Source: Anaerolineales bacterium (GTDB lineage: Bacteria; Chloroflexota; Anaerolineae; Anaerolineales; E44-bin32). Taken from it: a stretch of DNA of 9,565 bases. Shown piece after piece: positions 5,190 to 9,565 of the stretch. Position numbers and translations under genes: made by a program. Location: positions 71,018 through 80,582 of the forward strand of contig WVZH01000228.1 of assembly GCA_011772595.1 (NCBI GenBank). The letters run 5' to 3'. Below the pieces are notes generated by a model. That model saw nothing but the letters and a program-made list of their open reading frames with translations, was not told the DNA's origin and did not search any database. Every line of letters starts with the position of its first letter. The stretch's first letter is position 1.

Positions 5190-6317
5190 ATGATTACGGT
5201 TCATCAAGTTGACACCCGCGAGAAGCGTCAGGTACGTCGTTTTATCGATTTTCCCTTTCGGCTTTATGAGAAACATCCGCTGTGGGTGCCGCCGATTCGT
5301 ATCGACGTCGCAACGCGGATGAACCGCGAAAAACATCCTTTCTATGAGCATTCAGACGCTGAGTTCTTTCTCGCCGTCCGCGATGGAGAGGACGTCGGGC
5401 GCATCGCGCTACTGGAGAACAAACCCTACAATCAGTATCACACAAAGGAGCAGGCGCAGTTTTATTATTTTGAATGTCTAGGAGACTTGGAGATCGCTCG
5501 GGCGCTCTTCGCACACGCGGATGAATGGGCGCGTGCCCGCGGCCTCAATCAGGTTGTCGGCCCCAAAGGATTCGGTCCACTCGATGGGTATGGTATGTTG
5601 GTGGATGGTTTCGAGCATCGGCCGGCGATGACCATGATGAACTACAACCCACCCTATTATCCGAAGTTCATGGAGGAACTCGGGTTCCAGAAGGAAGTTG
5701 ATTTTGTCTCTTGTTATCTGGGGGCTGATACGTTCAGACTGCCTGAGAGAGTGCATCGCATTGCCGAACGTGCCGCCAAGCGTAGCGGATTGGCGGTGAA
5801 GCGTTTTGATAGTAAACGCGAATTACGCGCATGGGCGCCGAGAATTGGGAAGACATACAACGATTCGTTCGTGGAAAATTGGGAATATTATCCGTTGAGC
5901 GAGAATGAGATCGATTATGTTCTCAACGAAATCCTGACCGTCACTGATGCGCGGCTGATCAAGGTCATCACACATGGGGATCAAGTCGTTGGCTTCCTCT
6001 TCGGGTTCCCGGACGTCTCGGCGGCCATCCAACGCAGCAAGGGTCGCCTCCTTCCCTTCGGAATCCTCGACCTGCTTATCGAAATGAAGCGCACCAAATG
6101 GATCGCCTTGAATGGAGCCGGGGTTCTGCCCGAGTATCACGGACGTGGTGGCAACGCCTTGCTTTACTCGGAGATGGAGAAGACCATACACGAGTTTGGC
6201 TACCAACACGCCGATCTGACCCAGGTCGCAGAGAGCGCCGTACAGATGCGTGCCGACCTGGAAAATGTGGGTGGCGTGCCTTACAAGAACCACCGAGTTT
6301 TCGTTCGCGATCTATAA
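5190..6317 (+). CDS. Tandem GNAT-fold acyltransferase-like protein, substrate unknown
   Basis: A 375-residue protein with two GNAT-like halves. The N-terminal half (about 10-180) runs from FIDFPFRLYEKHPLWVPP through AEFFLAVRDGEDVGRIALL to a strongly conserved-looking GPKGFGPLDGYGMLVDGF. The C-terminal half (about 200-375) contains VVGFLFGFPDVS and the acyl-CoA-binding-type loop EYHGRGGNALLYSEME (about 315-330). Similar proteins of about 380 residues are annotated as GNAT-family or YghO-like without known substrate. I prefer ATG 5190 because GGGAGGT lies just upstream (5179-5185); a GTG at 5166 in the same frame would overlap the predicted transcription start. It is divergent from the PlsC-like gene under one promoter, which hints at a shared lipid-acylation job, but this is inference. 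Transcription probably ends at the hairpin after 6336. Confidence 0.82.
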   Translation: MITVHQVDTREKRQVRRFIDFPFRLYEKHPLWVPPIRIDVATRMNREKHPFYEHSDAEFFLAVRDGEDVGRIALLENKPYNQYHTKEQAQFYYFECLGDLEIARALFAHADEWARARGLNQVVGPKGFGPLDGYGMLVDGFEHRPAMTMMNYNPPYYPKFMEELGFQKEVDFVSCYLGADTFRLPERVHRIAERAAKRSGLAVKRFDSKRELRAWAPRIGKTYNDSFVENWEYYPLSENEIDYVLNEILTVTDARLIKVITHGDQVVGFLFGFPDVSAAIQRSKGRLLPFGILDLLIEMKRTKWIALNGAGVLPEYHGRGGNALLYSEMEKTIHEFGYQHADLTQVAESAVQMRADLENVGGVPYKNHRVFVRDL

Positions 6318-6335
6318 AAGTGAGTTAAAAACCCG

Positions 6336-6369
6336 TGCTGCGTAGCGCCCAATCGGGCGCCACGCAGCA
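6336..6369. terminator. Strong bidirectional hairpin between convergent genes
   Basis: TGCTGCGT-a-GCGCCC-AATC-GGGCGC-c-ACGCAGCA: fourteen pairs with one mismatch and a four-base loop. On the minus strand it is followed by CGGG and then TTTTT (6331-6327), so it suits the Yip1-family gene best. On the plus strand only a weak T-rich stretch (GCATTCTT) follows, so it may end the GNAT transcript less efficiently. Confidence 0.8.
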
Positions 6370-6424
6370 AGCATTCTTAAGATCTCTTGAGGAGGATATT
6401 CTTCGAACTGTGTGAGTAACGCTG

Positions 6425-6997
6425 CTAGGTGAGAAAACCTCCGAGTGCGGCCGCACTCAGACCGAGGACTCCCAAGATAAGTCCGGCAACGAACATGATC
6501 GCAAAGAAGGCTATCCAACCGACGACTACAGTGACGATGGTCTGCACCCATTCCAGGTCCAATGCCTCCTTGGCGGCAACAAACCATGCGATCAGGCCGA
6601 GTAACCAGGCGAGGATGAAGGCGGGTGCCGTTACACACTGCAGTACTTCTGAGAAGGCGACAACTGCACCGAAGACGCCCAGGATGTTCCACACGTAGGC
6701 CAAACCGAGCGTTCGTACGAGTTCGTCGAAGTTGACTTCAGCGTAGAACACCGTGCGCCCCACCCAGCTGATAATCAGGGCGGCAATTGCGAACCCGATG
6801 AGCGCAAAAATGGTTCCCACAATGGTTCCAGCCAACCAGGAGAACAAGTTGCTCGACGCTCGTGTTCCGAGTTGGTTGAAAAAGGCGACTACCGCCACGA
6901 TCATCCAGGCTGTCGTGGTGAATGTGGTGTCGTTCTCCACCTCGGCGTAGACACTGGTTCGAAAGGTGAAAGCTCCAATGATGCGTTCTGTAAGCAT
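6425..6997 (-). CDS. Yip1-family integral membrane protein
   Basis: A 190-residue polytopic protein resembling bacterial Yip1-domain proteins. It begins with an amphipathic segment (MLTERIIGAFTFRTSVYAEVENDTT written in part: residues 1-25), including the acidic EVEND typical just before the first helix. About five hydrophobic spans follow, at roughly 29-42, 54-78, 96-117, 122-142 and 150-183. The bacterial family has no defined reaction; members are membrane proteins often found near trafficking- or envelope-related genes. The ATG at 6997 has a perfect AGGAGG six bases upstream (7004-7009). It is convergent with the GNAT gene and ends at the shared hairpin. An upstream gap of about 100 bases contains an AT-rich TTTAATTAAA and a GGTTTT-G-AAAACC palindrome (7054-7066), so it may have its own promoter. 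Confidence 0.75.
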   Translation of the reverse strand: MLTERIIGAFTFRTSVYAEVENDTTFTTTAWMIVAVVAFFNQLGTRASSNLFSWLAGTIVGTIFALIGFAIAALIISWVGRTVFYAEVNFDELVRTLGLAYVWNILGVFGAVVAFSEVLQCVTAPAFILAWLLGLIAWFVAAKEALDLEWVQTIVTVVVGWIAFFAIMFVAGLILGVLGLSAAALGGFLT

Positions 6998-7099
6998 GAT
7001 TCTCCTCCTAGTTTAATTAAATTTCAGATAATCGTTCGCCTTTAGCATGTCTCGGTTTTGAAAACCCCGTATACCCCCTTTCGTTTCCAAGTGGATGTG

Positions 7100-8098
7100 T
7101 CAATCCAGCTTCGTCTTCATCCAACCGCTGGTGTTGTGGAAGTCGGCAACAGCGCTTCCCGGTGGGACGATCTCATCGAGGGCGGCAGCAGTATCAGCCT
7201 CCAGGTGCATGTCGAGCACGCCGAGCGCATCCTCCAGATGCTCCTCGGTTCTCGGACCGATGATGGGTGACGTCACGGCGGGCTGGTCTCTAACCCAGAG
7301 GAGTGAAAGTTGGGAGGGTGTGATTCCAACTGAGGCAGCTAGCTCGGAGACCTTTCGTCCCGCATCTATACCTTTCTTGGTCACACGCTCGGCCGCCCAG
7401 GTCCCGATGCGAGCTGCACGCGATCCTTTCGGGTGCTGGTCGAATTCCTTGTAGCGACCTGCAAGAACTCCTATTGCTAGCGGGGAGAAGGGAAGAATTG
7501 CGATATTGTAGCGCAGCGCCATGGGTACCAGCTCGTTTTCGATACGCCGATCCAGCAGGTTGTAGGGTGGTTGCTCGGTCACGTACCGAGATAGTCCATA
7601 ACGTTCACTGATCGCCAGCGCCTCCATCACCATCCACGTGGGGAACGTCGAGCAGCCGATGTAGCGCACCTTTCCCTGGTGGACAAGATCGTCAAGGGCG
7701 CGTAGGGTCTCGTCTTGTGGAACGTCGAAAACGGGACGATGGATCTGGTATAGATCAATCCAATCGGTCTGCAGGCGGTTTAGGGACCCCTCCACGGCGT
7801 GCAGGATGTGAAGCCGAGAGTTGCCGAAATCGTTGGGGTCGCCCGATTGAGGATAATGGACTTTGGTGGCAAGGATGACCTTATCGCGTCGGCCGTCTGA
7901 CAGGGCCTTGCCGATAACGCGCTCGCTTTCGCCTTGCACATACGTGTTCGCCGTGTCGATGAAGTTGATCCCCTGATCGAGAGCCTTGTGAAGCATGCGT
8001 ATGGCTTCCTTTTCCGGGGTTGGACCGCCGAAATTCAACGTTCCCAGACAGAGAGGAGATACGCGAACCCCTGTGCGACCGAGCAATCGAAATTCCAT
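7100..8098 (-). CDS. Aldo/keto reductase, NADP(H)-dependent
   Basis: A 332-residue TIM-barrel aldo/keto reductase of usual family length, cytosolic, reducing aldehydes or ketones with NAD(P)H. The family signature GRTGVRVSPLCLGT is at 7-20. The catalytic tetrad is complete: D48 and Y53 in FIDTANTY, K79 in ATKVHY, and H120 in YQIHRP. The C-terminal cofactor element SPIIGPRTEEHLEDAL lies near 277-292. It resembles the YghZ/AKR11-12 group; the substrate cannot be assigned from sequence. The ATG at 8098 has AAGGGG about eight bases upstream. It follows the AAC(3)-family gene by 60 bases on the same strand and may be co-transcribed with it, though inverted repeats in that gap could interrupt or process the message. 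Confidence 0.92.
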   Translation of the reverse strand: MEFRLLGRTGVRVSPLCLGTLNFGGPTPEKEAIRMLHKALDQGINFIDTANTYVQGESERVIGKALSDGRRDKVILATKVHYPQSGDPNDFGNSRLHILHAVEGSLNRLQTDWIDLYQIHRPVFDVPQDETLRALDDLVHQGKVRYIGCSTFPTWMVMEALAISERYGLSRYVTEQPPYNLLDRRIENELVPMALRYNIAILPFSPLAIGVLAGRYKEFDQHPKGSRAARIGTWAAERVTKKGIDAGRKVSELAASVGITPSQLSLLWVRDQPAVTSPIIGPRTEEHLEDALGVLDMHLEADTAAALDEIVPPGSAVADFHNTSGWMKTKLD

Positions 8099-8122
8099 TG
8101 GTGGGTCCCCTTTCGATCGATG

Positions 8123-8186
8123 TTCCGGAAGCCCATAGCTACCCGGAAGTTTGATGGCTCACGACTTATGATTCTGTGAGAGCCAT
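8123..8186 (-). other. Two inverted repeats between AAC(3)-like and reductase genes
   Basis: ATGGCTCAC (8154-8162) pairs with GTGAGAGCCAT (8176-8186) with a two-base bulge; on the minus strand this stem overlaps the stop codon of the upstream gene. A second pair, TTCCGG (8123-8128) and CCGGAA (8143-8148), follows. There is no T-run, so intrinsic termination is doubtful. RNA processing or attenuation is possible. Confidence 0.35.
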
Positions 8187-8968
8187 TGCAGCGCGAAGTC
8201 GACGGCGTCTCGTTGTGGAAAGAGGCGCGCCTGCGCCGATCCGATTTTCCCTTTTATGACATGTGAGCTGGCTTCGAAATCTATGCCCATCCGTTCGAAG
8301 GGTTCGTCATCGAGATAAATGTCTTCATACATTTTCCAGACGCGGCGACCGTCCTGCATAATCGGTGCGCCCTGCTGGATGGGTTTTGGATTGGGCATGC
8401 GGTATTCTGCAAGGTGGAAGGAGCTGTTGTTATCGTACCCCACGCCGAGTAACAACACCCAACCGCCGAGATCGTAGATGCGTGCCAGGGGCGAGGCCTC
8501 ACCCATGTCGCTGCCCAGGGCGTGATCGGCGGTGACGAAGGAGGCGTTTGCTCCCCAGGCAGCGAAGGAGGACGTGGGGTGAGCACTGCGTAGCACGCCC
8601 GGCCAGGTGCGGAAAACCTCGACGATGCGCCCCATTTGGCGGGTAGGCGTGGTGCGCGGATCGTATGCAGGCATAGTCTTGCGGATGATCGCCCACCATG
8701 CCTCCGGCACGGGTGGGTTTTCCCATTTCGCTGGATCGCTGAGGTCGCCGGAATGGGTCGGCATCACCAGCGTTCCCTCCGGAGTGATCACGTCCATCAG
8801 TGCTTGCACTACGGTAACCGGGCCACCGCATACCCAACCCAGCGAGCTAAGGGAACTATGGACGAGCACGGTCATTCCGGCTTCTAAGCCAAGATGTTTA
8901 AAGTCGCGTATGAGCGTCTTCCCCGTGCGAGGCTCGGGGGATTTACGGATGGATTCAGCTTCGCTCAT
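8159..8968 (-). CDS. AAC(3)-family aminoglycoside N-acetyltransferase-like protein
   Basis: A 269-residue member of the antibiotic N-acetyltransferase family, which uses acetyl-CoA to acetylate the 3-amino group of 2-deoxystreptamine aminoglycosides. Family landmarks are in order: VLVHSSLSSLGWVCGG (34-48), LVMPTHSGDLSDP (67-79), HPTSSFAAWG (130-139) and LLLGVGYDNNSSFHLAEYR (172-190), with the His185 and Glu188 expected at the active site. Length is normal. Many chromosomal relatives, such as the YokD type, do not confer resistance and have unknown substrates, so resistance should not be assumed. The ATG at 8968 has no convincing Shine-Dalgarno; a -10-like CATAAT ends ten bases upstream, which hints at a leaderless message. 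The reductase gene follows on the same strand. Confidence 0.88.
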   Translation of the reverse strand: MSEAESIRKSPEPRTGKTLIRDFKHLGLEAGMTVLVHSSLSSLGWVCGGPVTVVQALMDVITPEGTLVMPTHSGDLSDPAKWENPPVPEAWWAIIRKTMPAYDPRTTPTRQMGRIVEVFRTWPGVLRSAHPTSSFAAWGANASFVTADHALGSDMGEASPLARIYDLGGWVLLLGVGYDNNSSFHLAEYRMPNPKPIQQGAPIMQDGRRVWKMYEDIYLDDEPFERMGIDFEASSHVIKGKIGSAQARLFPQRDAVDFALQWLSQNHKS

Positions 8969-8978
8969 CGGTGGTTCT

Positions 8979-9003
8979 ATTATGACATGAATCGCCGGGT
9001 CAA
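8979..9003 (-). promoter_or_regulatory. Tentative promoter for a leaderless AAC(3)-like transcript
   Basis: On the minus strand TTGACC (9003-8998) is followed by CATAAT (8984-8979). The spacer is 13 bases, shorter than the standard 16-18, so only the -10 may be real. Initiation would fall within a few bases of the ATG. Confidence 0.3.
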
Positions 9004-9013
9004 ATTTATCTTT

Positions 9014-9565
9014 TCAGTACCAACTGACTTCGCGGACATGGATCTTGGCTTCGGGACCAGCCTGATTATCCAAAATCTCAATCCGCAAGGAAGAGGTTAG
9101 GAGGGTTTCGCTGGAGAATGGGATTTCAACCACAGGGTCCATCTCCAGATTGACGAATTGACGGACGAATTCCGGACCACCGGATCCGTCCGCAGGCGCG
9201 GGGCGCACTGTGACTGTGAAATCGGCCATTGAGCCCACGGTGAGTCGCAACCCGCGGAGGTTTTGAGGTTTTGGGAGATGGATTTCTAGGACAAACGGAT
9301 TGGCGCGTTCCCCACGGACCAGTGTTTCGAAATTACCATCGAAAAGATCGCGGACCATCCCTGCGTCAAGACGGGAGTGAAGTACACGTAGAGATTGTCC
9401 TTCGAATTCAACGTCCTCCTCGACAGGTTTTTGGCGTTCGAGGAAAATCTCTTCCACATCGTCTACGTAGGCGATGCGAGCGAAGAAGAATGCAGGTTTA
9501 CCTGTGGGATCGTCAATCGTATGCACAAGATCAATCGAGGCTAGCAATGGACTTGAGCTCGCTCG
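9014..9565 (-). CDS. C-terminal part of a larger protein with a discoidin (F5/8 type C)-like domain; start outside the window
   Basis: The frame is open to the window edge (reading R-A-S-S-S-P before the first possible TTG start), so about 183 C-terminal residues are visible. The region RDLFDGNFETLVRGERAN, followed by PFVLEIHLPKPQNLRGLRLT, has the pattern of F5/8 type C carbohydrate-binding modules: a 'L-x-D-G-x' start, then alternating strands and 'L-R-x-L-x-L'. The protein ends in a strand, VREVSWY. Such modules bind glycans or membranes, and in environmental bacteria they often end membrane glycosyltransferases or secreted enzymes. The catalytic part of this protein is outside the window, so the function is unassigned. 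It ends 45 bases before the AAC(3)-like gene on the same strand. Confidence 0.6.
   Translation of the reverse strand, partial: RASSSPLLASIDLVHTIDDPTGKPAFFFARIAYVDDVEEIFLERQKPVEEDVEFEGQSLRVLHSRLDAGMVRDLFDGNFETLVRGERANPFVLEIHLPKPQNLRGLRLTVGSMADFTVTVRPAPADGSGGPEFVRQFVNLEMDPVVEIPFSSETLLTSSLRIEILDNQAGPEAKIHVREVSWY

Noticed and set aside
7054..7066. GGTTTT-G-AAAACC palindrome as a terminator of the reductase gene
   Set aside because: It has no loop room and no GC-rich stem; it may be an operator, but nothing supports a specific role.
8159..8968. Calling the AAC(3)-like gene an antibiotic resistance gene
   Set aside because: The family includes many chromosomal members without resistance, and there is no mobile element or resistance cluster around it.

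Overview
The window reads as bacterial chromosome of moderately high GC with compact gene spacing. I lean towards Chloroflexota, though this is inference. The reasons are a Gram-positive-type LexA operator (GAAC-N4-GTTC), heptameric GGGATTA/GGGATCA repeat arrays in gene gaps, a Yip1-family membrane protein, and a large protein ending in a discoidin-like domain. No rRNA, tRNA, transposase or CRISPR array is visible.

The left half (about 615-4300, minus strand) is the interesting part. A three-gene cassette reads leftwards. It starts with a short RadA/RecA-like protein lacking the Walker A lysine (3606-4205). Next is a small helical protein with a proline-rich tail (3086-3499). Last is a family B DNA polymerase homologue (615-3086) in which motif C reads YVDGLW instead of YxDTDS and the exonuclease motifs are eroded. 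The second and third genes overlap by one base. A near-perfect LexA box (GAACATTTGTTC, 4257-4268) overlaps the likely -10 element of the first gene, so the cassette looks SOS-controlled. The layout parallels the ImuA-ImuB-DnaE2 mutasome: a RecA-like partner plus a catalytically defective polymerase. It also resembles the inactivated archaeal PolB2 family. A four-helix membrane protein (174-605) follows nine bases after the polymerase.

Three copies of a repeat element (653-796, 3519-3604, 4359-4436) sit at gene 3' ends. Each has a G-rich heptamer array facing a C-rich one, so it can fold as a hairpin, and five of the six arms carry four G-runs of the G-quadruplex pattern. Two copies have been absorbed into reading frames, giving the polymerase and the acyltransferase tails that begin with the same residues (EQGLGI).

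The middle holds a PlsC-type acyltransferase (4415-5095, minus) and a tandem-GNAT protein (5190-6317, plus), transcribed apart from a 95-base gap. That gap contains a symmetric promoter: ATTGTAG and CTACAAT form an inverted repeat whose halves act as -35 and -10 on both strands. A strong hairpin (6336-6369) separates the GNAT gene from a convergent Yip1-family gene (6425-6997).

The right part, all minus strand, has an aldo/keto reductase (7100-8098), an AAC(3)-family N-acetyltransferase (8159-8968) and the C-terminal end of a protein entering from beyond the window (9014-9565). The first 173 bases contain no intact gene but show broken coding-like reading on the plus strand.
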